The notes under the pieces are model-generated. The model saw only the letters and a program-made list of their open reading frames with translations. It did no database searches and had not been told where the DNA came from. Positions 1 to 8,068 of a stretch of 64,000 nucleotides of DNA are shown here, piece by piece. Each line of letters opens with the position of its first letter. Position 1 is the stretch's first letter. This stretch comes from an uncultured Clostridia bacterium (lineage in GTDB: Bacteria; Bacillota; Clostridia; Lachnospirales; Lachnospiraceae): contig CALBKM010000011.1 of the NCBI GenBank assembly GCA_937895705.1, positions 1-64,000 on the forward strand, read 5' to 3'. A program made the translations under genes and the position numbers.

Positions 1-2217
1 GAGGAAGCAGCCCGAAAGGCGGAGGAAGAGCGTATCCGTAAGGAAGAAGAGGCTCGTCTTGCAGTGGAGGAAGCAGCCCGGAAGGCTGAGGAAGAGCGTT
101 TGCGTAAGGAAGAAGAAGCCCGTTTGGCAGAAGAAGAGCGTATCCGTAAGGAAGAAGAAGCCCGCCTGGCAGCAGAAGAAGAAGCCCGTCGTGCGGCAGA
201 AGAGGAAAAGAGAATGGAAGCCGAAGCAAAGCGTGAGGCAGCACAGAAAGTGGCGGATGCCGAGCGTGCGGCGGAGCTTGCGGAAGCAAATCTGAGAGAA
301 GAAGAGGCGGCATTGCAGACGGCTAAGCTTGCGGCGGAAAGAGCCGAAATAGAGGCATCGACATTAAAAGCACAGGCGGAAGCGGAAGCGGCCCGAGTGG
401 CTAAAGCAGAGGGTGCCGCAAAGCTGGAAAAGATGAAAAAGGCTACGGATAAAGCCACAAAGAAAGCAAAGAAGAAGAGAAGACGCAGAGTTCATTCTTT
501 CAGCGGCGGAAAGTTTTTCGCATGGTTGTTTGTGATTCTTGCGGTAGTTGTGTTGCTGTATGTGTTTGCAACCCCGATTTCCAAGGGATTCTTCACCGGA
601 AAAGATGCGGTGGATACGTTCCTTGCGGATAAGTTCCCGAAGGTGGCCTCCTTCTTAAAGGTAAAGGGAAACGGAGATTCGGTTCCGATCTTTAAGGATT
701 CGTCTTCGGTTGCATATTTTGCGGAAGATGCGGAAACCATGGTTTCTGAGACCAAGTGGCCGCAGGGTTATCAGGCAAGTGTGGAACGTTTAAACGGTAA
801 ACAATATATCTGCATCGAAGGAAACGGTCTGAAGGCTTACTATGTGAACGAGGCCGGGGAAAACGAAAGCAAGCACGTATATCTGGAAAAGGGAGATCAA
901 AAGGCGTTGTATTTCTGGGATTATACCTTTGAAAAGCCGGAGGAGCTTTGCCCGGTAAGCGGTGTGTATAATTCCGAAGGTGCGGAGCAGTATGTGATTT
1001 ATACCAATACCGCAGAGGATAACGTACACATTCTGGATGCGGCTACCTTAGAAGAATGTAAGGTAATCGCAGACAAGGAAGCAATGAAAGAAATACTGGT
1101 TGTAGAGGATTATATTTCCGAAGAGCAGAGGGTTCGGATTAATCTGAAGGCGGGGGAGGTTTCCTACTCCTTCCTGGTGCCGAAAAAGGTAGGCCTTGCG
1201 ATTCCGGAAGATTATGAAATTACTCTGGACAACTTTACGTATGCGTTGGAAGACGGAGGTCTGGTATTCGAGGCGTCTGTGATGTCGACGGATGTTTATC
1301 TCGGGAAAATAGCCGGAAAGACGGAGTATGTGAACAGAGCCTACGCGGTAACGGAGACAGAGTTCCTGGCTTATGCAGAGGAGAACTTCGGCGAGGGCGA
1401 AGAGAACGGAATTCCGGCAGTAAGTCTGGAAAATGCGCAAAAAGAACGTATTAAGGTATTAGGAGACGCGGGAGAACAACTTTTGGTTCCGGTCCGAGGT
1501 GATGTAAAGCGTTACGAATACAAAGCGGAAGATTTTCTGGCGGAGAAGGACGGAGAAGTACGTTATATCCGTGACGGAAAGACGGTTTCCGCAAAGGGAA
1601 TTACCGTATCCAGACTGAGCGGGAATATTGACTGGGAAAAGGTAGCGGCATCCGGAGTGGAATACGCGATGATTCGTCTCGGTGTAAGAGGAGATGAAAC
1701 CGGCGGAAAATGCCAGTTGGACGGTAACTTTAAGAAAAATATCAAAGGTGCTTCGGATGCGGGGTTGGAAATCGGTGTATATTTTGAATCCCGTGCAACA
1801 TCCGTGGAAGAGGCGAAGCAGGAAGCAAAGTTTGTGGCGGACAGCCTGCAGGGATACAATGTTACCTGGCCGGTGGCGCTTACCACGATGGAAGAGGTAG
1901 GAGCGTCCGCAACCCGCGCAAGCTCCCTTTCGAAGGAAAAGCGTACGGAATATGCCAAGGTGTTTATGGAGGATATTAAGATGGCCGGCTATGACACCGT
2001 GCTGTATGCGGATGCCCGCTGGGCGGTGTTAAAGTATGACCTGGGTCAGTTGGGTGCCTACGACCTGTGGCATGCGGCAAGCGACGAGAACGAGAAGTAT
2101 CCGTACCACTACACCATGTGGCAGTACAGAAACGGTGAGGTTCCGGGTGTAAGCGGAACCGTGGATATTAATCTCGGTTTTAAGAATTACGGTGAGAGTA
2201 AAAAGCAGGAGCAATAG
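1..2217 (+). CDS. Membrane protein with charged coiled coil and degenerate GH25 (lysozyme-like) domain, 5'-partial
   Basis: The frame is open from base 1, so the true start lies upstream; the GTG at 64 falls inside the repeat. The first ~155 codons are Glu/Arg/Ala/Lys repeats (units like EEERIRKEEEARL), a long cytoplasmic helix or coiled coil, ending in a Lys/Arg-rich stop. One membrane span follows at about 505-570, then an extracellular part of unknown fold, and from about 1597 a domain with the GH25 layout (NIDWEKV, GVYFES, YDLWHA, MWQYRNG, VDINLGF). The usual catalytic positions look lost: the first-strand Asp of the G-[IV]-D-[VI]-S motif is Thr (1603), and the D-x-E motif after P-V-A-L is Thr-Thr-Met (1882-1890). 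I infer a non-catalytic, possibly glycan-binding, ectodomain coupled to an intracellular coil. Downstream mutY overlaps or abuts its stop. Confidence 0.8.
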   Translation, partial: EEAARKAEEERIRKEEEARLAVEEAARKAEEERLRKEEEARLAEEERIRKEEEARLAAEEEARRAAEEEKRMEAEAKREAAQKVADAERAAELAEANLREEEAALQTAKLAAERAEIEASTLKAQAEAEAARVAKAEGAAKLEKMKKATDKATKKAKKKRRRRVHSFSGGKFFAWLFVILAVVVLLYVFATPISKGFFTGKDAVDTFLADKFPKVASFLKVKGNGDSVPIFKDSSSVAYFAEDAETMVSETKWPQGYQASVERLNGKQYICIEGNGLKAYYVNEAGENESKHVYLEKGDQKALYFWDYTFEKPEELCPVSGVYNSEGAEQYVIYTNTAEDNVHILDAATLEECKVIADKEAMKEILVVEDYISEEQRVRINLKAGEVSYSFLVPKKVGLAIPEDYEITLDNFTYALEDGGLVFEASVMSTDVYLGKIAGKTEYVNRAYAVTETEFLAYAEENFGEGEENGIPAVSLENAQKERIKVLGDAGEQLLVPVRGDVKRYEYKAEDFLAEKDGEVRYIRDGKTVSAKGITVSRLSGNIDWEKVAASGVEYAMIRLGVRGDETGGKCQLDGNFKKNIKGASDAGLEIGVYFESRATSVEEAKQEAKFVADSLQGYNVTWPVALTTMEEVGASATRASSLSKEKRTEYAKVFMEDIKMAGYDTVLYADARWAVLKYDLGQLGAYDLWHAASDENEKYPYHYTMWQYRNGEVPGVSGTVDINLGFKNYGESKKQEQ

Positions 2218-2218
2218 T

Positions 2219-3409
2219 TTGGAAAAGCAGAGCGAAGTAATTGAATTGTATGCGGAAACGGTTCCCTACCTGTTACACTGGTATGAGTATAACCGGCGCA
2301 TTTTACCGTGGCGTGAGGATCCGACACCCTATCATATCTGGGTGTCGGAAATCATGTTACAACAAACAAGAGTCGAGGCGGTCAAGGGATACTATGACCG
2401 CTTTTTGGCTTGTCTGCCGGATATTACGTCCCTGGCGGAGGCAGAGGAAGAGATTCTGTTAAAGCTGTGGGAAGGACTGGGGTATTATAATCGTGTCCGG
2501 AATATGCAGAAAGCGGCAAAGATATTGGTAGAACGTTATAACGGGCAAATGCCGGCGGATTACGAGAAAATCCGTGCGTTACCGGGAATCGGAGACTACA
2601 CCGCAGGAGCCGTATCTTCCATTGCCTTCGGGCTTCCTTATCCCGCAGTGGACGGCAACGTGCTCCGGGTTATGAGCAGAATTTCCTGCAGTGAAGAAGA
2701 CATTGCAAAGGAAAGTACGAAAAAGAAACTGAAACAGGATCTGACACAAATTATGCCGGCGGAAAGCGGAGACTTTAACCAGTCTTTGATGGAACTGGGT
2801 GCAACGGTATGTCTTCCCAACGGAAAACCACTATGTGATCGGTGCCCGGTGATGCATTTGTGCAAAGCCTTTCATGCGGGAAGAGAGACGGAACTTCCGG
2901 TGAAAGCCGGAAAGAAGGAACGGCGCATTGAAAAACGGATGGTATATCTCATATTTTCGAGGGAGAAGGTATTGCTGCATCGCAGGGAGAAAAAAGGACT
3001 GTTGGCGGGGCTGTGGGAGTTTCCGAATGTGCAAAGGGACGAAAACAATCCGGATTTGACACCGGAGCAGGCATCGAAGCGGCTTGATATATTATGGCCG
3101 GAGGATGAGGAATTCTCCGCAAATGCCGGAGCGAAAGTAAAAAAAGGAAAAAAGGCAAAACACATCTTCTCGCATGTGGAATGGCACATGGAAGGAACCG
3201 TAATAGAGACGGAAGCCGGCGACAGTGCGACAAAGAACCGGCTGATACAGGAAGCGGGAAAGTTGACAGGGACGGAACCGACGGCGGAGGACTGGGCCTT
3301 TGTTACTCCCCGGGAACTACGGGAAACTTATGCGGTCCCGTCGGCCTTTGAGGCGTATGTGAAAGAAGTAATGGGCGAACGGGATGACGGAGCACGTACG
3401 AAGCGATAG
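2219..3409 (+). CDS. mutY: A/G-specific adenine glycosylase MutY
   Basis: Base-excision repair glycosylase that removes adenine mispaired with 8-oxoguanine. From a TTG start the product is 396 residues: HhH-GPD domain with the helix-hairpin-helix LPGIGDYTAGAV near 121-132 and catalytic Asp145 (VDGNVLR), a [4Fe-4S] cluster set C198-x7-C206-x2-C209-x5-C215, then a NUDIX-like C-terminal domain that senses 8-oxoG. I chose TTG 2219 because AGGAG at 2207-2211 sits 7 nt before it; an in-frame GTG at 2192 lies 26 bases inside the upstream gene and has no such site. The gene starts 1 base after the upstream stop, so translational coupling is likely. Confidence 0.93.
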   Translation: MEKQSEVIELYAETVPYLLHWYEYNRRILPWREDPTPYHIWVSEIMLQQTRVEAVKGYYDRFLACLPDITSLAEAEEEILLKLWEGLGYYNRVRNMQKAAKILVERYNGQMPADYEKIRALPGIGDYTAGAVSSIAFGLPYPAVDGNVLRVMSRISCSEEDIAKESTKKKLKQDLTQIMPAESGDFNQSLMELGATVCLPNGKPLCDRCPVMHLCKAFHAGRETELPVKAGKKERRIEKRMVYLIFSREKVLLHRREKKGLLAGLWEFPNVQRDENNPDLTPEQASKRLDILWPEDEEFSANAGAKVKKGKKAKHIFSHVEWHMEGTVIETEAGDSATKNRLIQEAGKLTGTEPTAEDWAFVTPRELRETYAVPSAFEAYVKEVMGERDDGARTKR

Positions 3410-3444
3410 ATGAGATAACGTGTGAAACGGAAAAGGAGGCAACT

Positions 3445-4029
3445 ATGCGAATCGGAACAGGATATGATGTACACCGTTTGGTGGAAAACAGAGCACTGAT
3501 TATGGGCGGAGTGGCAATTCCGTACGAAAAAGGATTACTGGGACATTCGGATGCGGATGTGCTCTTGCATGCAATTATGGATGCTCTTTTGGGAGCGGCT
3601 GCGCTGGGAGACATCGGAAAGCATTTTCCGGACAAAGACCCGGCATACGCCGGAATCTCCAGCATGGTACTGTTAAAAAAGGTGGCCGACCTTTTGGCGG
3701 AGGAGCACTATCTTGTGGGAAACATCGACGCCACCATCATTGCACAGCAGCCGAAATTTGCGCCGTATTTGTCCGATATGCGGGAAAATATCGCAGGTGC
3801 ACTGGGGATTGCAAAAAGTCAGGTAAACATTAAGGCGACCACGGAAGAGGGTCTCGGTTTTACCGGAAGCGGCGAAGGAATCGCTGCCCAGGCGGTATGT
3901 CTTCTGGATTCCGTGGGTGACTATTTGCGAGGCGGCGGGGGCGTGGAAATCTATGCCTTTGACGAGGACGGAAACCGGGAAAACCGCGGCTGCGGAGGCT
4001 GTGGCGGATGTATGAGGGGGAGTGAATAA
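3445..4029 (+). CDS. ispF: 2-C-methyl-D-erythritol 2,4-cyclodiphosphate synthase IspF with Gly/Cys-rich tail
   Basis: MEP pathway of isoprenoid synthesis: cyclises CDP-ME 2-phosphate to MEcPP with release of CMP. The zinc ligands Asp8, His10 (GYDVH) and His42 (LLHAIMDALLG) are present, with the late motif GFTGSGEGIAAQAV near 141-154. The family usually ends near residue 157; this protein runs on to 194 with an acidic stretch and then a NRGCGGCGGC motif. AAGGAGG lies just upstream of the ATG. It follows mutY by 35 bases and may share its transcript. Confidence 0.95.
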   Translation: MRIGTGYDVHRLVENRALIMGGVAIPYEKGLLGHSDADVLLHAIMDALLGAAALGDIGKHFPDKDPAYAGISSMVLLKKVADLLAEEHYLVGNIDATIIAQQPKFAPYLSDMRENIAGALGIAKSQVNIKATTEEGLGFTGSGEGIAAQAVCLLDSVGDYLRGGGGVEIYAFDEDGNRENRGCGGCGGCMRGSE

Positions 4030-4091
4030 GGGGCGGTGGTGTGGTCTGACACCGGTTGCGGAACCAAAGGTTTCCAAACGGCAGATTATAC

Positions 4092-4120
4092 TTGCTATTT
4101 AAGAGGTATCGTGATAAGAT
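4092..4120 (+). promoter_or_regulatory. Predicted sigma-A promoter for the 4,6-dehydratase gene
   Basis: TTGCTA (4092-4097), 17-bp spacer, TAAGAT (4115-4120). Transcription from here would begin downstream of the in-frame GTG at 4036, which argues for the ATG at 4201 as the start of the next gene. Confidence 0.55.
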
Positions 4121-4200
4121 ACAAAGAGGTGATTTTCGACAAAAGTATATCTAAGAATACATCGGTTGTTCGAGATAAAAGGGCGAGAAAGGGACGCAAG

Positions 4201-6075
4201 ATGAAGGGTAAACGATTTCACGACAAAGAATTGATTTTACGCCAGTGCCTTCTGATGGTGCTGGATGCGGCTGCGGTGGTGTTTTCCTCGGTGATGGCAC
4301 TGTTGTTGCGCTTTAATCTGAGTTTTGAAGAAATCCAGGAACCGTATCTGGAAAATATATGGCAGTTCATGATTCCGAATGTGTTGACGGTGTTGGTGGT
4401 ATTTTGGTTTTTCCGCCTTTATCACAGCGTATGGCGATACGCCGGAATGTATGAGCTGCAACAGATTGTACTTGCATCCGTTACGGTAACGTTGATTCAG
4501 TTGTTGGGAACGACTCTTGCAGGAATTCGTATGCCGCGCAGTTACTGGTTTTTGTATGCGGGCGTGCTTGTTTGTGCGACGGTGATTACGCGTTTTTCCT
4601 ACCGTTTTACAAGACGTCTGAAAAAGCGCTTTATTGACGGACGGCGGGGGACGGATATTTCCAGAGTTATGGTGGTGGGTGCCGGCGCAGCTGCGGATGT
4701 TTTGATTCGTGAGCTTAAAACCAGTGACCATCTGCATAAGCATGTGGAATGCGTCATCGACGACAATGCGGCGTTAAAAGGACGAACCATTCAGGGGTGT
4801 CAGATTATCGGCGGAAGAGAATTGATTGTGGAAGCGGCGGCAAAGTACCAGATTGACGAGATTATTATTGCCATGCCGTCCATGCCGAGAAAGACGATTG
4901 CAGAGATTGCAAAGATTTGTAACGAGACCGGTTGCGAGCTTAAGACACTTCCGGGTGTGTATCAGCTGGTAAACAAAGAGGTGCGCATCAGCCAGCTTCG
5001 TCACGTAGATATCGAGGATTTGTTGGGAAGAGAGCCGGTGACGGTGGATTTGTCCGCAATTACCGGGTATTTGGGAGACCAGGTGGTACTTGTAACGGGT
5101 GGTGGCGGTTCCATCGGCAGCGAGCTTTGCCGGCAGATTGCGGCTTCAAAACCGAAGCAGCTCATTATTGTGGATATTTACGAGAATAATGCGTATGAAA
5201 TACAGCAGGAGTTAAAGAGGAAGTACCCGAAGCTTAATTTGGTGGTACTCATTGCATCGGTGCGGAATACGAACCGTATGAACGCGATTTTTGAGTCCTA
5301 TCTTCCGAATATTGTATTTCACGCGGCAGCCCATAAACACGTTCCGTTGATGGAAGACAGCCCGAACGAAGCGATTAAAAACAATGTGTTCGGTACGCTA
5401 AAAACCGTGCAGGCTGCAGACCGCTACGGTGTGGAACGCTTTGTACTTATTTCCACCGATAAGGCGGTGAATCCGACCAATATTATGGGCGCCAGCAAGC
5501 GTATTTGCGAGATGATTGTGCAGGCTTACAGCCGTCGCTCGCAGACGGAGTTTGTGGCGGTCCGGTTTGGGAATGTACTGGGAAGTAACGGCAGTGTGAT
5601 TCCGCTGTTTAAACAGCAGATAAAAGAAGGAGGTCCGGTGACCGTAACACATCCGGATATCATCCGTTACTTTATGACGATACCGGAAGCGGTTTCCCTG
5701 GTGTTACAGGCAGGAGCCTTCGCCCACGGCGGAGAAATCTTTGTGCTTGATATGGGCGAACCGGTGAAAATTGTGGATTTGGCAAAGAATCTCATCCGTC
5801 TGTCCGGTTATACGCCGAACGAGGACATTATGATCGAATACACCGGGCTCCGTCCGGGAGAAAAGCTCTACGAGGAGCGGCTGATGGAAGAGGAAGGTTT
5901 GGCGAAAACCGCCAACGACCGTATCTCTGTGGCTCAACCGATAGAGATGGAAGATGAACTCTTCTTCGGAAAACTGGATGTGCTGAAGGATGCCGTGTAC
6001 GAAGAAACCGGCGAGGTACGGCAGATGGTACGGGACATTGTGCCGACCTATAAAATGCCGAAGGGAAAAGAATAA
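4201..6075 (+). CDS. Membrane-anchored nucleotide-sugar 4,6-dehydratase (CapD/PglF/FlaA1-like)
   Basis: Polysaccharide biosynthesis protein of 624 residues; family members convert UDP-GlcNAc (or a similar UDP-HexNAc) to a 4-keto-6-deoxy sugar. Four hydrophobic segments fall within roughly the first 130 residues, followed by a Rossmann-like CoA-binding region (VMVVGAGAAADVLI) and the SDR domain (VTGGGGSIGSE near residue 300). The usual Tyr-x3-Lys is Met-Gly-Ala-Ser-Lys, as is normal in the long membrane dehydratases. The ATG start is preceded by AAAGGGA; the frame extends upstream to GTG 4036 but those residues do not look like family sequence. It is monocistronic between a promoter and a strong terminator. 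The exact substrate cannot be read from sequence. Confidence 0.88.
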   Translation: MKGKRFHDKELILRQCLLMVLDAAAVVFSSVMALLLRFNLSFEEIQEPYLENIWQFMIPNVLTVLVVFWFFRLYHSVWRYAGMYELQQIVLASVTVTLIQLLGTTLAGIRMPRSYWFLYAGVLVCATVITRFSYRFTRRLKKRFIDGRRGTDISRVMVVGAGAAADVLIRELKTSDHLHKHVECVIDDNAALKGRTIQGCQIIGGRELIVEAAAKYQIDEIIIAMPSMPRKTIAEIAKICNETGCELKTLPGVYQLVNKEVRISQLRHVDIEDLLGREPVTVDLSAITGYLGDQVVLVTGGGGSIGSELCRQIAASKPKQLIIVDIYENNAYEIQQELKRKYPKLNLVVLIASVRNTNRMNAIFESYLPNIVFHAAAHKHVPLMEDSPNEAIKNNVFGTLKTVQAADRYGVERFVLISTDKAVNPTNIMGASKRICEMIVQAYSRRSQTEFVAVRFGNVLGSNGSVIPLFKQQIKEGGPVTVTHPDIIRYFMTIPEAVSLVLQAGAFAHGGEIFVLDMGEPVKIVDLAKNLIRLSGYTPNEDIMIEYTGLRPGEKLYEERLMEEEGLAKTANDRISVAQPIEMEDELFFGKLDVLKDAVYEETGEVRQMVRDIVPTYKMPKGKE

Positions 6076-6084
6076 GAGAAAGAA

Positions 6085-6126
6085 AACAGCGGGTCCGGCG
6101 CAGTGAATGCGCGGGCCCGCTGTTTT
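6085..6126. terminator. Bidirectional intrinsic terminator
   Basis: AACAGCGGG pairs with CCCGCTGTT around a GC-rich inner stem, with T residues on the + side and A residues on the other. It separates the dehydratase gene from the convergent small gene on the - strand. Confidence 0.85.
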
Positions 6127-6177
6127 GGTTCCGCAACGATTTTGTGGTGTTCCGCAAGTCGTAAGAACTTGTCCCGG

Positions 6178-6330
6178 TTACTCCTCCAGAGCCTTTTCAA
6201 TTCGTTCATTGTCCTTTTCCAGATACTCCAGTGCTTTGGCATTGTCTCCGTTTTTTATTGCTTCGATAATCAGGTCGTTCAGGAACTTGTCCTTTCTTAA
6301 ACCGTCTTTGTATTGCATGTCAGTTGGCAT
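6178..6330 (-). CDS. Small protein of unknown function, 50 residues
   Basis: A short - strand frame starting MPTDMQYKDGLRKDKF and ending EKALEE; acidic and basic residues alternate and it looks fully helical. I do not recognise a function. Support for a real gene: AAAGGA lies 9 nt upstream of the ATG at 6330 (an alternative ATG at 6339 would add three residues but touch the ribosome site), a near-consensus promoter lies 50 nt further upstream, and the shared terminator at 6085-6126 follows the stop. It is divergent from the Rpn-family gene, so an accessory or antitoxin role is conceivable but unsupported. Confidence 0.65.
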   Translation of the reverse strand: MPTDMQYKDGLRKDKFLNDLIIEAIKNGDNAKALEYLEKDNERIEKALEE

Positions 6331-6379
6331 ATATTCCATTCCTTTCACCGTCCTTCTTATAGAGTGTTTCTTGTCTATA

Positions 6380-6408
6380 ATTATAAAACGGATTTTATGA
6401 TGTGTAAA
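6380..6408 (-). promoter_or_regulatory. Promoter of the small - strand gene
   Basis: Read on the - strand: TTTACA (6408-6403), 17-bp spacer, TATAAT (6385-6380). Start of transcription would be near 6373, about 40 bases before the ATG. Confidence 0.75.
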
Positions 6409-6563
6409 GTGTTTTTGTTTGGCACATCTACCAAAAAAACAGTAGAAATTTGTGCGGGATGTACAAAGATTTTGTGGGTGAAAACGTGAGAAAACTGTCT
6501 AAAATCAAGGGTTTGCGGGGAAAACTGATATCGGTAAAGTGACAAGTTTTGCGAAAATCGACC

Positions 6564-6592
6564 TTGTGAAGACGGAGAAACCGTGCTATACT
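6564..6592 (+). promoter_or_regulatory. Distal promoter for the Rpn-family gene
   Basis: TTGTGA (6564-6569), 17-bp spacer, TATACT (6587-6592). It would give a leader of about 210 bases. Confidence 0.6.
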
Positions 6593-6723
6593 AAATTTAT
6601 AAGAAAGTCTTGCTTTTTCGATACATCACGAGTGTCGGGGCATATCTGAAGCTTTGTTCTTTTCGGCGAAATCCGCCGGTTGTTCACAGATTTAACGCAG
6701 ATGGGAGAAACATTTCTTTTGCC

Positions 6724-6752
6724 TTGCTTTTTTTGCCTGTAGCCCCTATAAT
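6724..6752 (+). promoter_or_regulatory. Proximal promoter for the Rpn-family gene
   Basis: TTGCTT (6724-6729), 17-bp spacer, TATAAT (6747-6752), about 48 bases before the ATG from the expected transcription start. Confidence 0.6.
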
Positions 6753-6807
6753 AAAGGCAAAGAAAGACGCACTTCTTTCTGCGGGATATGAGTAGGAAGG
6801 AGTACGG

Positions 6808-7842
6808 ATGAAAGAAAACACATACATTTCCGATACGTTGGAAGGGAATGACTGTAAGGACCGACTGGATACCGAGGTCAAAAAGGTGTTGAGTGATAAG
6901 ACGGTACTGGCGTGGATTTTAAAGTATACCACCGCCGAATTCGAGCAATACTCAATTGGCAAGATAAAAACATGCATTGAAGGGACCCCGGAAGTAGGAA
7001 CACATTCGGTAAATCCAAGGTCAAATCGAAAGACCCAAAATACAAACAGGAGACAAGGTGATAACAAGGCTGATAAAACTCCGGAGGCAATTACCGGCAG
7101 TGATACGGTAGACAAGGTTCCGGGCGAGGGCCAAATCACCTACGATATTCGTTTTTATGCCATCACTCCCACGAAGGAGCGTATTAAGCTGATACTGAAT
7201 GTAGAAGCACAGAAGACGTTTAATCTTAAGTACGACCTTGTCACACGAGGCATCTTCTATGCGGCACGTATGATTTCAGCCCAAAAGGGAACGGAATTCA
7301 AAGGAAGTAACTATAACGACATTAAAAAGGTGTATTCCATCTGGATTTGTATGGAAGTTCCGAAAAGTATGGAGTACACCGTTACATCCTATGGGATGAA
7401 CAAAAAGGTGCTTTTCGGCAATCCGAAGAAGCAATTTCGTTATGATCTGCTGGAAGTGGTTATGATATGTCTCGGTAAAGAAGAAAATGCTGTCAACGGG
7501 AATCGTCTGCACGGTATGTTGAGCACGCTGCTTTCACAGAAACTTGCGCCGAATGAAAAGGAAATGCATTTATCCAATGAGTACGGATTTGAAACATCCA
7601 TTGAGCTGGAAGGAGGACTAAAACAGATGTGTAATTATAGTGAGTTGATTGAAGAGAGAGGAATAGAAAAAGGCGTTGCATTAGGAATAGAACAAGGGGA
7701 ACGCCTGCGTCTGCTGTCGCAAATCCAAAAGAAACTGGCCAAAGGTAAGTCTTTGGAGCAAATTGCGGATGAGTTGGAAGAAACGGTAGAGACCATCCTT
7801 CCGCTGTATGAGCAAGTACGGGCAGAAATGAAGGTACAGTAA
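6808..7842 (+). CDS. Rpn family recombination-promoting nuclease / PD-(D/E)XK transposase-like protein
   Basis: 344 residues of the Rpn/PD-(D/E)XK group annotated as putative transposases in Lachnospiraceae. The nuclease core is visible as Asp113 in YDIRF, then the strand with E133-A-Q-K136, then DLVTRGIFYAARMIS and DIKKVYSIWIC. An internal low-complexity insert (about 62-100) separates the N-terminal helical region (VLAWILKYTTAEF, IKTCIEG) from the core. The C-terminus from Met274 (MCNYSELIEERGIEKG) is a charged helical tail. GGAAGGAG precedes the ATG. E. coli Rpn proteins are DNA endonucleases linked to recA-independent recombination and phage defence. A separate internal start is described below. 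Confidence 0.85.
   Translation: MKENTYISDTLEGNDCKDRLDTEVKKVLSDKTVLAWILKYTTAEFEQYSIGKIKTCIEGTPEVGTHSVNPRSNRKTQNTNRRQGDNKADKTPEAITGSDTVDKVPGEGQITYDIRFYAITPTKERIKLILNVEAQKTFNLKYDLVTRGIFYAARMISAQKGTEFKGSNYNDIKKVYSIWICMEVPKSMEYTVTSYGMNKKVLFGNPKKQFRYDLLEVVMICLGKEENAVNGNRLHGMLSTLLSQKLAPNEKEMHLSNEYGFETSIELEGGLKQMCNYSELIEERGIEKGVALGIEQGERLRLLSQIQKKLAKGKSLEQIADELEETVETILPLYEQVRAEMKVQ
7627..7842 (+). CDS. Possible intragenic short product of the Rpn gene (RpnS-like), 71 residues
   Basis: In frame with the Rpn gene, ATG 7627 (Met274) has a very strong ribosome site, GGAAGGAGG at 7608-7616, 10 nt upstream. The resulting peptide is the charged helical tail alone, without the nuclease core. In E. coli Rpn systems a short C-terminal form made from an internal start acts as antitoxin to the full-length nuclease. 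The sequence shows the site and the frame; expression and antitoxin action are inferred by analogy. Confidence 0.5.
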   Translation: MCNYSELIEERGIEKGVALGIEQGERLRLLSQIQKKLAKGKSLEQIADELEETVETILPLYEQVRAEMKVQ

Positions 7843-7870
7843 CCTAACTCACATCAATAACAAAACGCAT

Positions 7871-7920
7871 AGAGCGGGCATCCCTACGGTTCACGAGGGG
7901 TGCCCTCTCGAATTTTGTTT
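7871..7920 (+). terminator. Intrinsic terminator after the Rpn gene
   Basis: GGGCATCCCT pairs with AGGGGTGCCC (one G-T pair) flanked by AGAG/CTCT, followed by a T-rich run (AATTTTGTTTT). Confidence 0.8.
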
Positions 7921-7989
7921 TGTAAAACAGCAAAATTTTTGATAAAGCCTAGCTTCCATTCATTCCCACTGAAATCACGCATTCTTGCC

Positions 7990-8018
7990 TTGCGTTCCTA
8001 TGTGAAATGTGGTATGAT
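7990..8018 (+). promoter_or_regulatory. Promoter for the polysaccharide chain-length gene
   Basis: TTGCGT (7990-7995), 17-bp spacer, TATGAT (8013-8018), about 50 bases before the ATG at 8069. Confidence 0.6.
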
Positions 8019-8068
8019 AAAAGTTGGGGTATTATGCCCTTTTATGGAGAAAAATGACGGAGGATGTT

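Larger units (their letters stand above)
6340..6807. other. Divergent intergenic region with promoters for both sides
   Basis: This 468-base stretch between the small - strand gene and the Rpn-family gene has no convincing reading frame. It holds one promoter toward the left and two toward the right (listed separately), and a leader of about 215 bases between the distal right-hand promoter and the Rpn start. I see no recognisable riboswitch in it. Confidence 0.6.

Noticed and set aside
1..300. Short repeats that could suggest a CRISPR or minisatellite
   Set aside because: They are in-frame protein repeats (Glu/Arg/Ala rich), not identical DNA repeats with unique spacers.
4036..4200. GTG-started N-terminal extension of the 4,6-dehydratase
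   Set aside because: It precedes the predicted promoter and does not resemble the family N-terminus.
6103..6400. + strand frames of 65 and 97 residues
   Set aside because: They oppose the better supported small - strand gene and lack ribosome sites.
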